Position numbers and translations under genes: made by a program. A DNA stretch of 64,000 nt from Microbacterium paraoxydans. Its GTDB lineage: Bacteria; Actinomycetota; Actinomycetes; Actinomycetales; Microbacteriaceae. The notes under the pieces were generated by a model. The model saw only the letters and a program-made list of their open reading frames with translations. It was not told where the DNA came from and did not search any database. Positions within the stretch are counted from its first letter, which is position 1. The number at the start of each line of letters is the position of its first letter. Where the stretch lies: positions 186,001 to 250,000 of the forward strand of contig NZ_CP064873.1 of assembly GCF_019056515.1 (NCBI RefSeq). The letters are read 5' to 3'. Positions 42,668 through 51,394 of the stretch are shown piece after piece.

Positions 42668-42685
42668 TGCTAGATGCTATAGCAT
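42668..42685. promoter_or_regulatory. GntR operator candidate, site 5b
   Basis: TGCTAGATGCTATAGCAT contains the perfect 12-bp palindrome ATGCTATAGCAT (42674-42685) and the same preceding TGCTA half-site as site 2. It ends only 7 bp before the ATG of the dehydrogenase gene, leaving no room for a ribosome site. Confidence 0.75.
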
Positions 42686-42692
42686 CGCATCC

Positions 42693-43667
42693 ATGACCGC
42701 GCCGCTCATCCTCGTCACCGACTGCGACCTCCCCGGGACCGTCATCGAAGACACCCTCCGCGCCGCCGGCCTCCGTGCCGAGCGGGCCGCCTCCGGGAGC
42801 CCGGACGACATCGCCGCCGCCGGAGCCGACGCCGAGGCGCTGGTCGTGCAGTGGGCGCGCATCGACGGCGACCTCATGGACCGCCTGCCGAACCTCCGTT
42901 TCATCAGCCGTGTCGGCATCGGCTACGACATGATCGACGTCGAGGCCGCCACGGCCCGCGGCATCGCCGTCGCAAACACGCCGAGCTACTGCATCGAAGA
43001 GGTCGCCGCGCACACCGTCGCGATGATCATGACCCAGGCCCGCGGCCTCTCCGCCTACGACCGGGCCGTACGGCAGGGCGTCTGGAAGGCCGTCGACGCC
43101 CGGCCGCTCGCCGTGCGGCCGTCCTCCACCACCGTGTCGGTGCTCGGCTTCGGCCGCATCGGATCGATCGTCGCCCGCGGGTGTCGGGCGCTCGGCTTCC
43201 GTGTGCTGGTGGCCGACCCGTATGCCTCCGACGACGCCGTGCGCGACGCAGGCTGCGAGCCCGTCGACATCCCGTCGGCGATCGCCCGCGCCGACATCCT
43301 CACCCTGCACGTGCCGCTGACGGACGAGACCCGCCACCTGATCGACGCCGCGGCCCTGGCGACGATGAAGCGGGACGCCGTGATCGTGAACACCTGCCGG
43401 GGGCCGCTCATCGACGAGGACGCCCTGGCCGCGGCGCTCCGCGACGGCCGGCTCGCCGGTGCTGCTCTCGACGTCTTCGCGGAGGAGCCGCTCCCCGGCA
43501 GCTCCCCGCTGCGCGCGCTCGACACCGTGCTGCTCACGCCGCACGCCGCCTGGTACTCCCCGGAGGCCCTGGCGGATCTTCCCGTGCACGCCGCCGAGAA
43601 CGTGATCCGCTCGCTCGCCGGCGAGGCCGTGCCCATCGTCAACCCGGCCTTCGCCGCCGCGCGCTGA
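42693..43667 (+). CDS. D-2-hydroxyacid dehydrogenase, CtBP/phosphoglycerate-dehydrogenase-like
   Basis: 324 residues. The NAD motif is VLGFGRIGSIVARG (~151), and the catalytic residues are Arg in NTCRGPLIDE (~234), Glu in FAEEPL (~263) and His in TPHAAWYS (~282). The region VGIGYDMIDVEAAT matches the CtBP-like branch. The operator ends 7 bp before the ATG and no Shine-Dalgarno is present, so translation may be leaderless. It is followed 10 bp later by the FAH-type hydrolase gene. Confidence 0.87.
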   Translation: MTAPLILVTDCDLPGTVIEDTLRAAGLRAERAASGSPDDIAAAGADAEALVVQWARIDGDLMDRLPNLRFISRVGIGYDMIDVEAATARGIAVANTPSYCIEEVAAHTVAMIMTQARGLSAYDRAVRQGVWKAVDARPLAVRPSSTTVSVLGFGRIGSIVARGCRALGFRVLVADPYASDDAVRDAGCEPVDIPSAIARADILTLHVPLTDETRHLIDAAALATMKRDAVIVNTCRGPLIDEDALAAALRDGRLAGAALDVFAEEPLPGSSPLRALDTVLLTPHAAWYSPEALADLPVHAAENVIRSLAGEAVPIVNPAFAAAR

Positions 43668-43677
43668 GAGGACTCCC

Positions 43678-44535
43678 ATGGAACTGCTGCGACTCGGCGC
43701 GATCGGCCAGGAGCGCCCCTACGTCCGCGATGACGAGGGCGTGGTGCGCGATCTCAGCTCCCTGACCCGTGACATCGACGGCGCCTTCCTCGCCGCGGAC
43801 GGCATCGCCCGCGTGCGGGCGGCACTCGCCGACGGCTCGCTTCCGAAGGTGGAGACCGCGGGACTGCGCGTCGGTGCCCCTGTGGCGCGGCCGACCGCGG
43901 TGATCTGCATCGGCCAGAACTACGCGGCGCACGCGGCGGAGTCGGGCTCCGAGCCGCCCGCACACCCGGTGGTGTTCTTCAAGCACCCGAACACGGTCGT
44001 GGGGCCGGACGACGTCGTGCTCCTGCCGCCGGGAGCCGAGAAGGTCGACTGGGAGGTCGAGCTCGCGGTCGTCATCGGCCGCACCGGGCGGTACCTGCCC
44101 TCCGCGGAGGCCGCGCGCGACGTGATCGCCGGCTACACCATCTCGAACGACGTGTCCGAGCGGGCGTATCAGCTCGAGGTCTCCGGCGGACAGTGGTCGA
44201 AGGGGAAGTGCTCCGAGACGTTCAACCCCCTCGGCCCGGCACTGGTCCCCGCGGACGAGGTCGACCCCCAGGCGCTGCGCCTGCGGTCCTTCGTGAACGG
44301 CGAGCCGCGGCAGGACTCCTCCACCGCCGACATGATCTTCCCCGTGCTCCAGCTGGTGCACGAGCTCAGTCACTACCTCGTGCTCGAACCCGGCGACGTC
44401 ATCAACACCGGCACTCCGCAGGGTGTCGCGCTGTCCGGACGCTTCCCCTACCTGCAGGACGGCGACGAGATGACCATCGAGATCGAGCGACTCGGCCGCC
44501 AGCACCAGCGCACGGAGCGGGTCCGTCTCGGGTGA
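43678..44535 (+). CDS. Fumarylacetoacetate hydrolase-family protein, candidate 2,4-diketo-3-deoxy-sugar-acid hydrolase
   Basis: 285 residues. It has the FAH core ICIGQNYAAHAAESG, FFKHPNTVVGP, the metal-binding DWEVELAVVIG (~121-131), SNDVSERAYQ, WSKGKCSETFNPLGP and INTGTPQGVALSG. The SGQWSKGKCSETF stretch and overall length resemble hydrolases that split 2,4-diketo-3-deoxy-L-fuconate or -rhamnonate into pyruvate plus lactate or a similar acid. It belongs to the unit behind operator 5b. A long hairpin follows its stop. Confidence 0.87.
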   Translation: MELLRLGAIGQERPYVRDDEGVVRDLSSLTRDIDGAFLAADGIARVRAALADGSLPKVETAGLRVGAPVARPTAVICIGQNYAAHAAESGSEPPAHPVVFFKHPNTVVGPDDVVLLPPGAEKVDWEVELAVVIGRTGRYLPSAEAARDVIAGYTISNDVSERAYQLEVSGGQWSKGKCSETFNPLGPALVPADEVDPQALRLRSFVNGEPRQDSSTADMIFPVLQLVHELSHYLVLEPGDVINTGTPQGVALSGRFPYLQDGDEMTIEIERLGRQHQRTERVRLG

Positions 44536-44543
44536 GGCCTGTG

Positions 44544-44586
44544 CCCGGGGCACGGTTCCTTTCGCTGAGTGCAACCGTGTCCCGGG
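44544..44586 (+). terminator. Hairpin after the FAH-type gene
   Basis: CCCGGGGCACGGTT (44544-44557) pairs with AACCGTGTCCCGGG (44573-44586) at 13 of 14 positions, 8 bp past the stop codon. It probably ends the dehydrogenase/FAH transcript. The TGCAACCG in it is part of the stem and not a LacI site. Confidence 0.65.
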
Positions 44587-44615
44587 TAGAGGTCTCTCCC
44601 GGGTGCCCGCGCGGG

Positions 44616-44790
44616 CTCAGGCATGCGCACAGGCTCAGGCGGCTGAGGGGAAAGGGGCCTGCTTTCGTGCGACAGCCTGGTGCCGCGAGCGCCCGGCGGC
44701 TCAGGCATCCACGGGTACTCAGGCATCCGCGCAGGCTCAGGCGGCTGGAGGCGAAAGTGCCTGATGCCGCGCGAGCGCCTGCCCCGCGGG
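44616..44790. repeat. CAGGC-rich paired repeat, locus 2
   Basis: Two units about 102 bp apart: one begins CTCAGGCATGCGCACAGG (44616), the other CTCAGGCATCCGCGCAGG (44718). Both continue with CTCAGGCGGCTG, a GGC(G/A)AAAG-like run, then GCCTG and TGCCGCG. The locus fills the gap between the FAH hairpin and the convergent lactonase gene. Similar pairs occur at 62.7-62.9 kb. Confidence 0.65.
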
Positions 44791-44794
44791 CGGG

Positions 44795-45643
44795 TCAGCC
44801 GGCGAAGGGGAGGACCGGGAGGCCGTGCGCCCCGGGACGCACCGCGAACACCGACCCCGCGGCGGTGCCGTGATCGGACGGCAGGCCCTGCGCGGAGGTC
44901 GTGATGAAGAGCGTGCCGAGGTCGTCGCCGCCGAACGTGCAGGCACTGACCTGGGGCACCGGCAGCACGATGTCCTCGCGCACGGTCCCAGAAGGCTCGA
45001 ACCCCCGCACGCGGCTCCCGCCCCACAGCGCGACCCAGACGCTGCCGTCCGCGGCGACCGTGAGGCCGTCGGGCACGCCGTCGTCCTCGGGGATGTGCGC
45101 GAACACCCGGCGTCCGCGGAGCTCGCCCTCGCTCACGTCGAACACGTCGATTCGGCCGGTGTCGGTGTCCACGTAGTAGACGCGGCGGCCGTCCGGGGAG
45201 TAGCTGACCCCGTTGGACGAGGTCACGCGGGGGAGCACCGTGGTCACGTCGAGGGCGGCGTCGATGCGCAGCACGGTCCCGGCACCCGCGGTGGAGGCCG
45301 TGGACATCGATCCGGCCAGGAGTCGTCCTCGCGGGTCGCAGCAGCCGTCGTTCATGCGCACCGGGCCGTCGTCGAGCAGGGTCGCGACGGGACGGGCCTC
45401 CGCGTCGGGGCCGTCGGCGAGGTACAGGGTGCGCGCGCCCACCGCCACGAGGCCCCCCGACGTCCGCGGGCGGAAGAACGCGAGGTACTCGTCGTCGATG
45501 TGCTGGCGGACGATCTCGTCGCCGCGGAGGGTGAGCAGGTCGCCCGCGTCGCCGTCGACCCAGCGCAGGCCGCCCCACCCGGGCCACCAGACCGGGGCCT
45601 CGGCGTGGACGGCGACCGGGCCGGTCACGTTCTCGGGAGTCAT
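44795..45643 (-). CDS. SMP-30/gluconolactonase-family lactonase
   Basis: 282 residues. The six-bladed propeller metal ligands are visible: Glu in VHAEAPVWW (~15), Asn in RMNDGCCDPRGRL (~97), Asn in TSSNGVSYSPDG (~143) and Asp in GVPDGLTVAADG (~192). It hydrolyses sugar lactones to aldonic acids. Its start overlaps the preceding membrane-protein stop by 4 bp. It lies between the GntR-controlled and uronate islands and could serve either; lactone opening is a needed step in the oxidative deoxy-sugar route. Confidence 0.88.
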   Translation of the reverse strand: MTPENVTGPVAVHAEAPVWWPGWGGLRWVDGDAGDLLTLRGDEIVRQHIDDEYLAFFRPRTSGGLVAVGARTLYLADGPDAEARPVATLLDDGPVRMNDGCCDPRGRLLAGSMSTASTAGAGTVLRIDAALDVTTVLPRVTSSNGVSYSPDGRRVYYVDTDTGRIDVFDVSEGELRGRRVFAHIPEDDGVPDGLTVAADGSVWVALWGGSRVRGFEPSGTVREDIVLPVPQVSACTFGGDDLGTLFITTSAQGLPSDHGTAAGSVFAVRPGAHGLPVLPFAG

Positions 45644-46461
45644 GCGCCCTCCGCCGTCCGCCGCGGGTCGGTCACGGGCAGCGGCTCCGGGACGGGGTCG
45701 GCATGATCCGCCGCTGCGGCAGGGGCGGACGGAAGCTCCTTCGCCACCTGCTTCTCGAGCACGGTCACGGCCTCGTCGGAGAGCAGGATGAGGCCGTCGA
45801 GCTCCTCGCGCACCCGCTTGTACGCGATGTTCCGCTCGGACTGCGTCGCCGACTCGTCCACGGCGACCTTGAGGAGCTGCTGCGCGCGGTCCAGGCGCTT
45901 GCGCTCGGCCTCGGTGAACGTCGAGTCGCGCAGCCGCCGGGCGTCCTTCTCCGCGATCTCGAACGCGACCGCGTAGTCGCCGACGGCCTGCAGGTACTCC
46001 GCGATCTGGTGCTCCGCGAGCTTCGCGTCGGCGGCGGCCGGACGCAGCGCGTCCGCGGTCTTCTTCGCGCGCAGGAAGGCGGCCGTCAGCGGCTGGCGGC
46101 CGTCGCTCATCGCGGGGAAGGCGATGAGCTTGGCGACGTCGAGCTCGTAGTCCAGCCACCGCGCGGTGATCTCATCGTGCTCGGCGAAGAGGCGGGCGAG
46201 CAGGTCGTCGGGCGCCACGGAGGCCGTGGTGTCGACGACGGTGGGACCCCCGTGCTTCGCCTGCCGGGCGGCCGCGCGCGCCTCGATCTCGGCGGTCTTG
46301 ACCTGCGCCTTCATGCGCAGGGCCTCCAGCCGGCGCTCGTGTCGACGCTTGGAGCCGCGCTCCCAGGCCTTGGCGACCCCGCCGGCCATGCCCATGATCG
46401 GGAAGACGAGCCACCAGTAGTCACCCGCGAAGTTCCAGAAGCCCCGGATGAACTCGTCCAT
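45640..46461 (-). CDS. Membrane-anchored coiled-coil protein of unknown function
   Basis: 273 residues. One N-terminal membrane helix (YWWLVFPIMGMAGGVAKA, ~15-32) is followed by a basic, helical stretch KRRHERRLEALRMKAQVKTAEIEARAAARQA with coiled-coil character, then a long charged helical domain. The tail is rich in Ala and Pro. No enzymatic motif was recognised. It overlaps the lactonase start by 4 bp, so they are co-transcribed, but a functional link is not evident. Confidence 0.7.
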   Translation of the reverse strand: MDEFIRGFWNFAGDYWWLVFPIMGMAGGVAKAWERGSKRRHERRLEALRMKAQVKTAEIEARAAARQAKHGGPTVVDTTASVAPDDLLARLFAEHDEITARWLDYELDVAKLIAFPAMSDGRQPLTAAFLRAKKTADALRPAAADAKLAEHQIAEYLQAVGDYAVAFEIAEKDARRLRDSTFTEAERKRLDRAQQLLKVAVDESATQSERNIAYKRVREELDGLILLSDEAVTVLEKQVAKELPSAPAAAADHADPVPEPLPVTDPRRTAEGA

Positions 46462-46510
46462 GATGGGTTCAGCCTACTGCGCGACGGCGGGTCGCCGGGG
46501 GCCCGCGCGG

Positions 46511-47002
46511 TCACGGGAGGGCGCGCACGATCCGGTCGCAGAGGACGGCGGATGCGTCGTCCACGACGATGACGACTCCCGCCTCGTCGGCGCCCAGCGG
46601 TTCGAGGGTGTCGAGCTGCGAGCGCAGGAGATCGGGCGGCATATAGTGCCCGGTCCGGCCGTCGATCTGCGCGGCGATGCGCGCGGGGCTCCCGACGAGG
46701 CTGACGAACCACGTCCCGGGTGCACGAGCGCGGAGGCGGTCGCGGTAGGCCCGCCGCAGGGCGGAGCACGCGACGACCACCTCGCCCGCGGCCGCGAGGT
46801 GGTCGCCCACCCGGTCGAGCCACGGCCAGCGGTCGGCGTCGTCCAGCGGGGTGCCCGAGCGCATCTTGGCGACGTTGGCCGGCCCATGCAGGTCGTCGGC
46901 GTCGATGAACGGGACGGCACGCCGCTGGGCGAGCTCGCGCCCGACCGTGGTCTTACCCACGCCGGACACCCCCATCACGACGATCGGCCGCGGAGATGTC
47001 AC
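46511..47002 (-). CDS. gntK: Gluconokinase
   Basis: 163 residues. The P-loop is [17 protein letters not shown] (~10-26), followed by [32 protein letters not shown], a segment highly typical of GntK, and [13 protein letters not shown]. It phosphorylates D-gluconate to 6-phosphogluconate for the pentose phosphate route. The start overlaps the upstream ManD stop by 4 bp, so it is part of the nagB-nagA-manD-gntK unit. Gluconate is not a product of ManD, so the unit appears to serve several sugar acids. Confidence 0.92.
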   Translation of the reverse strand: MTSPRPIVVMGVSGVGKTTVGRELAQRRAVPFIDADDLHGPANVAKMRSGTPLDDADRWPWLDRVGDHLAAAGEVVVACSALRRAYRDRLRARAPGTWFVSLVGSPARIAAQIDGRTGHYMPPDLLRSQLDTLEPLGADEAGVVIVVDDASAVLCDRIVRALP

Positions 47003-48237
47003 CAGTCGTGGACCGTCCCGTCGAGCAGACGGTTGTACGGCAGGTAGGCCTGGGCGTACGGGTACTTCCCCGCTTCATCGACGTCGAGCGCGACGCCGAG
47101 ACCGGGGGCGTCACCGGGGTGCAGGTAGCCGTCCGTCCAGGTGAACGACTGCTGGAAGACCTGGTCGGTGCGCGTCCCGTGCCGCATGTACTCCTGGATG
47201 CCGAAGTTGTGGATGGCGAGTCCGAGGTGCATGGCGGCCGCCATGCCGACCGGCGAGATGTCGGTCGGCCCGTGCATGCCGGACTTGATCTGGTACATCG
47301 CGGCGTAGTCGAGGGTCTTCTTCAGGGCGGTGATGCCGCCCATGTGGGTGACCGCTCCGCGCACGTAGTCGATGAGCTGGTCGCGGATGACGTCCTTGAA
47401 ATCCCAGACGGTGTTGAAGATCTCGCCGATCGCGAGGGGCGTGGTGGTGTGCTGGCGGACGAGCCGCAGGGCCTCCTGGTTCTCGGCCGGCGTGCAGTCC
47501 TCCAGCCAGAAGAGGTCGTACGGCTCGAGGTCCTTCCCGAGGCGGGCGGCCTGGATAGGGGTCATCCGGTGGTGGCCGTCGTGCAGGAGCGGCAGGTCCG
47601 GTCCGAACTCTTGGCGCACCGCGTCGAACACTCCGGGGAGGTGCCGCAGGTAGGCACCGGTGTCCCAGTCCTCCTCCACCGGGCGCGCGCCGCGGCGGGC
47701 CGGCTCGTGGTCGTACCGCACGGTCGCGTCGCCGACGTCGGCCCCTTGGGCGGCGATCCCGTAGATGGCGCGGAGGGTCGGCACCCCGGTCTGCACGCGG
47801 ATGGCCCGGTACCCCTGCTCCTGATGCGCCCTGATCGAGTCGAACAGCTCCGGGAGCTCCTTGCCGGAGGCGTGTCCGTAGGCGAGGAGGCCGCCCCGGG
47901 AGGAGCCTCCGAGCAGCTGGTACACGGGGAGTCCGGCGACCTTGCCCTTGATGTCCCACAGGGCCATGTCGACGGCGGCGATGGCGGCCATGGTCACCGG
48001 GCCGCGGCGCCAGTACGCGCCGCGGTAGAGGAACTGCCAGGTGTCCTCGATGCGGGATTCGTCGGCGCCGAGCAGCAGGGGGACGACGTGCTCGCGGAGG
48101 TAGGCGACGACGGCGAGCTCCCGGCCGTTCAGCGTCGCGTCGCCGAGTCCGGTGACGCCGTCCGCGGTCGTGATCTTCAGCGTGACGAAGTTGCGGTCCG
48201 GGCTGGTGACGATCACCTCGGCCTTGTCGATGGTCAT
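46999..48237 (-). CDS. Enolase-superfamily D-mannonate dehydratase (ManD/RspA type)
   Basis: 412 residues. The opening [15 protein letters not shown], the disordered loop [37 protein letters not shown] (Asp ~210, His ~212), [12 protein letters not shown] (~236), [11 protein letters not shown] (~262) and [10 protein letters not shown] (~313) reproduce the ManD pattern. It turns D-mannonate or D-gluconate into 2-keto-3-deoxy-gluconate; low-activity members also exist. A UxuB-like reductase at 57802 could supply mannonate from fructuronate. It is coupled by overlaps to nagA and gntK. Confidence 0.9.
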   Translation of the reverse strand: MTIDKAEVIVTSPDRNFVTLKITTADGVTGLGDATLNGRELAVVAYLREHVVPLLLGADESRIEDTWQFLYRGAYWRRGPVTMAAIAAVDMALWDIKGKVAGLPVYQLLGGSSRGGLLAYGHASGKELPELFDSIRAHQEQGYRAIRVQTGVPTLRAIYGIAAQGADVGDATVRYDHEPARRGARPVEEDWDTGAYLRHLPGVFDAVRQEFGPDLPLLHDGHHRMTPIQAARLGKDLEPYDLFWLEDCTPAENQEALRLVRQHTTTPLAIGEIFNTVWDFKDVIRDQLIDYVRGAVTHMGGITALKKTLDYAAMYQIKSGMHGPTDISPVGMAAAMHLGLAIHNFGIQEYMRHGTRTDQVFQQSFTWTDGYLHPGDAPGLGVALDVDEAGKYPYAQAYLPYNRLLDGTVHDW

Positions 48238-49415
48238 GCGATGCCTCCCGAGGCCGGTGCGCCGGTCGTGGTCTGGATGAGCTCGCCGGCGATGTGCACC
48301 TCGAGCGGGGTGATGCGGGTGTCGCCGGGCCGCCAGTCGAAGAGCAGCACGTCGGCCCGGGCGCCCGGTCGCCAGTGCGGCCCGTCGTCGAGCACGGCGG
48401 CGGGGGCCGCGGTGGCGAGGCGCATCGCGGTGGCGAGTGAGCCGGTGAGCCGGGCGACGGTGGCCACGCCGACGTCGAGCGTCTGCACGGAGCCGGCGAG
48501 GAATCCGGTGGAGAGGTGGCGCAGGGCGCCGTCGTCGGCGAGGTGCACGCCGCCGCCGACTGTGGAGACGCCACCGTCGCGGAGGGCCGCCGGGGTGGCG
48601 ACGGCGTCGCTGACGAGGAAGAGGCCGTGGTCGCGCTTGGCGGCGATCATGGTCGCGAGGGTCGCGTCCGGCAGATGGTGGCCGTCGGCGATCACCCCCG
48701 CGGCGAGGCGGGGCTCGGCGAGCTGGGTCCACAGGTAGTTCGGATGACGGGGGAGCACGGCGTGCGCGCCGTTGCCGAGGTGCGTGGAGAGGGTGGCGCC
48801 CGCATCGACGACCGCGGCGATCTCGGCGTCGGAGGCGTGCGTGTGTCCGACGGCGACCCGCACCCCGTGGGCGACGAGGAAGCGGGTCGCCTCGACGGAG
48901 CCGGGGTGGTGCGGGGAGAGCGTCACGACGCGCAGGAGTCCGGGGGCCGCGTCGAGCCAGGACTGCAGCTCGGCGAGGGACGGAGGGCGGATGTGTGCGA
49001 GCGGGTGCACGCCGCGGGGTCCGTCCTGCTCCGAGAGACTGGGGCCCTCGACGTGGATGCCTGCGACCGCGCGGGAGGTGGCGGCGGAGGTGCGCACGGC
49101 CGCGGCGACGGCGCGGATGCGGGCGACCATGTCGTCGGCGGAGGCTGTGATGACGGTGGGGAGGAAGCGGGTCACCCCGTGCTCCGCGAGCGACGCGGCC
49201 ATCGCGATAATGTGCGCCGGGTCCGGGACGATTGCGTTCGCGTCGCCGTCGCGGTGCCCGTTGACCTGCAGGTCGATGAGCCCGGGACCGATCCACGGGG
49301 CCCCGTCGCCCGGGTCGGCGACGGGGGTGAGGGCGCCGATGCGGCCGTGCTCCACGACGACGTCGAGTCCGCCGGTGCCGAGGGCGTTCCGTCCGTGGAG
49401 GGTGAGCGCGGTCAT
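48234..49415 (-). CDS. nagA: N-acetylglucosamine-6-phosphate deacetylase-like amidohydrolase
   Basis: 393 residues. The amidohydrolase barrel shows [34 protein letters not shown] (metal Glu), AVGHTHAS and VIADGHHLP with metal-binding His residues, and [10 protein letters not shown] with the catalytic Asp. The usual NAM motif of NagA reads [19 protein letters not shown], a variant. The enzyme removes the acetyl group from GlcNAc-6-phosphate. It lies between nagB and manD with 4-bp overlaps on both sides. Confidence 0.87.
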   Translation of the reverse strand: MTALTLHGRNALGTGGLDVVVEHGRIGALTPVADPGDGAPWIGPGLIDLQVNGHRDGDANAIVPDPAHIIAMAASLAEHGVTRFLPTVITASADDMVARIRAVAAAVRTSAATSRAVAGIHVEGPSLSEQDGPRGVHPLAHIRPPSLAELQSWLDAAPGLLRVVTLSPHHPGSVEATRFLVAHGVRVAVGHTHASDAEIAAVVDAGATLSTHLGNGAHAVLPRHPNYLWTQLAEPRLAAGVIADGHHLPDATLATMIAAKRDHGLFLVSDAVATPAALRDGGVSTVGGGVHLADDGALRHLSTGFLAGSVQTLDVGVATVARLTGSLATAMRLATAAPAAVLDDGPHWRPGARADVLLFDWRPGDTRITPLEVHIAGELIQTTTGAPASGGIA

Positions 49416-50194
49416 CGCGCCGCCTGCGCGGTCTCGACCCGGGCGGGGTGCAGCAGGGAGGCGGCGTCGCGGTCGACGTGCACCTCGCAGCAGGAGTGGC
49501 GGCGCAGCACGGTGCACGGCCAGCGGGCGCTGATCGGCTCCTCGACGAGGGCGCGCACGGCTTCGGCCTTGCGCGCGTCGGGGACGGCGCACACGAGGTG
49601 CGCGCCGGCGAGCAGGGCGGGGATGGTGAGGGTGAGCGCGTGCGTGGGCACGGCGTCGAGAGTGTCGAAGCACTCGTCGTCGACCTGCTGCACGCGGCTG
49701 GCGAGGTCGAGCTGCACGGTGCGCACGGGGCACGGGTCGCCGAGGTCGGCGTCGGGCGGGTCGTTGAAGGCGATGTGGCCGTTCACGCCGATGCCCAGGC
49801 AGACCAGGTCGATCGGTGCTTCCGCGAGCAGCTCGGCGTACTCGGCCGCGGCCGCCGCGGCGCCGCGTTCGGTGTGCATCGGGTGGAACGCGGCGGGGTG
49901 CACGACGTCGACGAGGTGGGTGCGCAGCCAGGTGCCGAATCGCTGCGGTGCGGCGGCGTCGAGCCCCAGGTACTCGTCCATGTGCAGGATCGTGATGCGG
50001 TCCCACGGCACCTCGGGCTCGGTGGCGAGCGCGCGGTACACGTCGAGCTGGCTGGGGGCCGCGGCGGCGATCATCCGCGCCGAGCCGCGGGCGGCGACGG
50101 CCTCGCGCAGGGTCTGCGCCGCGGATCGGGCGGCGGCAGCGCCCATCGCGATGCGGTCGGGATGGGCGTGCAGGGCGAACGTCGTCGTGCTCAT
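49412..50194 (-). CDS. nagB: Glucosamine-6-phosphate deaminase (NagB-like)
   Basis: 260 residues from ATG 50194. The motifs are [10 protein letters not shown] (catalytic Asp), FGTWLRTHL and [18 protein letters not shown] with the catalytic His; NDPP replaces the usual NEPG. It deaminates and isomerises glucosamine-6-phosphate to fructose-6-phosphate. It is the first gene of the minus-strand unit, with a LacI-type operator 16 bp upstream inside a -35/-10 spacer, and lies divergent to the LacI gene. Confidence 0.88.
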   Translation of the reverse strand: MSTTTFALHAHPDRIAMGAAAARSAAQTLREAVAARGSARMIAAAAPSQLDVYRALATEPEVPWDRITILHMDEYLGLDAAAPQRFGTWLRTHLVDVVHPAAFHPMHTERGAAAAAAEYAELLAEAPIDLVCLGIGVNGHIAFNDPPDADLGDPCPVRTVQLDLASRVQQVDDECFDTLDAVPTHALTLTIPALLAGAHLVCAVPDARKAEAVRALVEEPISARWPCTVLRRHSCCEVHVDRDAASLLHPARVETAQAAR

Positions 50195-50202
50195 GATCCG
50201 CC

Positions 50203-50230
50203 AGCGTAATGCAACCGCTTGCAAAGTCAA
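50203..50230 (-). promoter_or_regulatory. nagB promoter with LacI-type operator
   Basis: On the minus strand TTGACT and TACGCT are 16 bp apart, and the spacer is filled by TGCAAGCGGTTGCA (50210-50223). Binding there would block the polymerase. The same operator type recurs at 51365, 54483 and 59233. Confidence 0.8.
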
Positions 50231-50333
50231 GCCCTCGACGCGGACCGACGAGACGGCACCCACCCCTGGGCGCCGGGCGGACGCGGACGCCGACACGCGC
50301 GCCGCAACCGCAGGCGGGCTTAGTGTGTGTGAC

Positions 50334-51350
50334 GTGACAGCCAACAGGAAGACGCCGTCGGGTTCCGTGACGATCGGCGACATCGCGCGGGTCGCCGGGG
50401 TCTCCCGGTCGACGGTGTCGCGTGCGTTCAGTCGCCCCGAACTGCTCAACCCCGAGACGGTCCGCCGGGTCAAGGCCGCGGCGGACGAGCTGGGTTACGT
50501 CGTCAACCATGCGGCGCGCGCGCTGTCGACCGGTCGCTTCGGCAACGTGGCCGTCGTCGTTCCCGACATCGCCAACCCGTTCTTCCCTCCGCTCGTGCGC
50601 CGCGTGCAGACGCTCGCCGACGCCGAGGGGTACGCGGTCTTCCTCGGCGACTCCGACGAGATCGCCGACCGCGAGGCGAACCTGACTTCCCGCCTCAGCG
50701 CGCAGGTCGAGGGCTTCGTGCTCGCCGCACCCCGCCTGGACGAGGAGCGCATCCGGGAGCTCGACGCCGCGCGCCCCGTCGTGCTGGTCAATCGTGACAT
50801 CGAGGGCCTGGCCCGGGTGCTCATCGACCCGAGCGGCGGGCTCGACGAGGCGGTGGCGCACCTGCACCGACTGGGTCATGCGCGCGTGGTGTACCTGTCG
50901 GGGCCGCGGGAGTCGTGGTCGGATCAGCAGCGCCGCGCGGCCCTCGATCGCGCGGCCACGCGGGTCGGGCTCGAGGTGATCGTGCAGGAGCTGGGTCGCC
51001 CCAGCTCGGCCGGCGGGCGCGACGCGGTCGGCGGCATCCTCGCCTCCGGTGCCACGGCCGTTATCGCCTTCGACGACGTGGTCGCGCAGGGGGTCATGGC
51101 GGGGCTGGCCCTGCGGGGAGTCGACGTGCCGCGGGACATCAGCGTGATCGGCTGTGACGACACGCTGGCCTCGGGGACGCATCCGGCCCTCACCACCATC
51201 TCCGCCGCGTCCGCCGCGGCCGGGGAGGCGGCGGCGGAGCTGCTGCTCGGGGTGCTCGCGAGCGGCCAGCGATCCGATGCGCGCGTGACCATCGCCACCC
51301 ACCTCGTGGTGCGCGCGACGACGGAGGCCGCGCACCCGCCGCAGGGCTGA
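50334..51350 (+). CDS. LacI-family transcriptional regulator
   Basis: 338 residues from GTG 50334 (a GTG at 50325 is also in frame). The DNA-binding domain VTIGDIARVAGVSRSTVSRAFSRPELLNPETVRRV with hinge NHAARALSTGR is at ~12-66. The periplasmic-binding-like core follows: VAVVVPDIANPFFPPLVRRVQ, the central MDGVILA-like VEGFVLAAPR, and VIAFDDVVAQGVMAGL. It is divergent from the nag/manD unit and upstream of the Gfo/Idh operon, and both have TGCAANCGNTTGCA-like operators, so it is the likely local repressor. Confidence 0.92.
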   Translation: MTANRKTPSGSVTIGDIARVAGVSRSTVSRAFSRPELLNPETVRRVKAAADELGYVVNHAARALSTGRFGNVAVVVPDIANPFFPPLVRRVQTLADAEGYAVFLGDSDEIADREANLTSRLSAQVEGFVLAAPRLDEERIRELDAARPVVLVNRDIEGLARVLIDPSGGLDEAVAHLHRLGHARVVYLSGPRESWSDQQRRAALDRAATRVGLEVIVQELGRPSSAGGRDAVGGILASGATAVIAFDDVVAQGVMAGLALRGVDVPRDISVIGCDDTLASGTHPALTTISAASAAAGEAAAELLLGVLASGQRSDARVTIATHLVVRATTEAAHPPQG

Positions 51351-51357
51351 GCGGCGG

Positions 51358-51386
51358 TTGACAGTGCAACCGGTCGCATGATTCAC
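51358..51386 (+). promoter_or_regulatory. Promoter of the Gfo/Idh operon with LacI-type operator
   Basis: TTGACA (51358-51363) is followed by TGCAACCGGTCGCA (51365-51378), one mismatch from a perfect 14-bp palindrome. A weak -10 (ATTCAC, 51381-51386) lies 17 bp from the -35, just before the ATG at 51395. The layout matches the nagB promoter. Confidence 0.7.
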
Positions 51387-51394
51387 TGTCGCCC

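Noticed and set aside
44571..44584. TGCAACCGTGTCCC as a LacI-type operator
   Set aside because: Only a left half-site; the bases belong to the right arm of the hairpin after the FAH-type gene.
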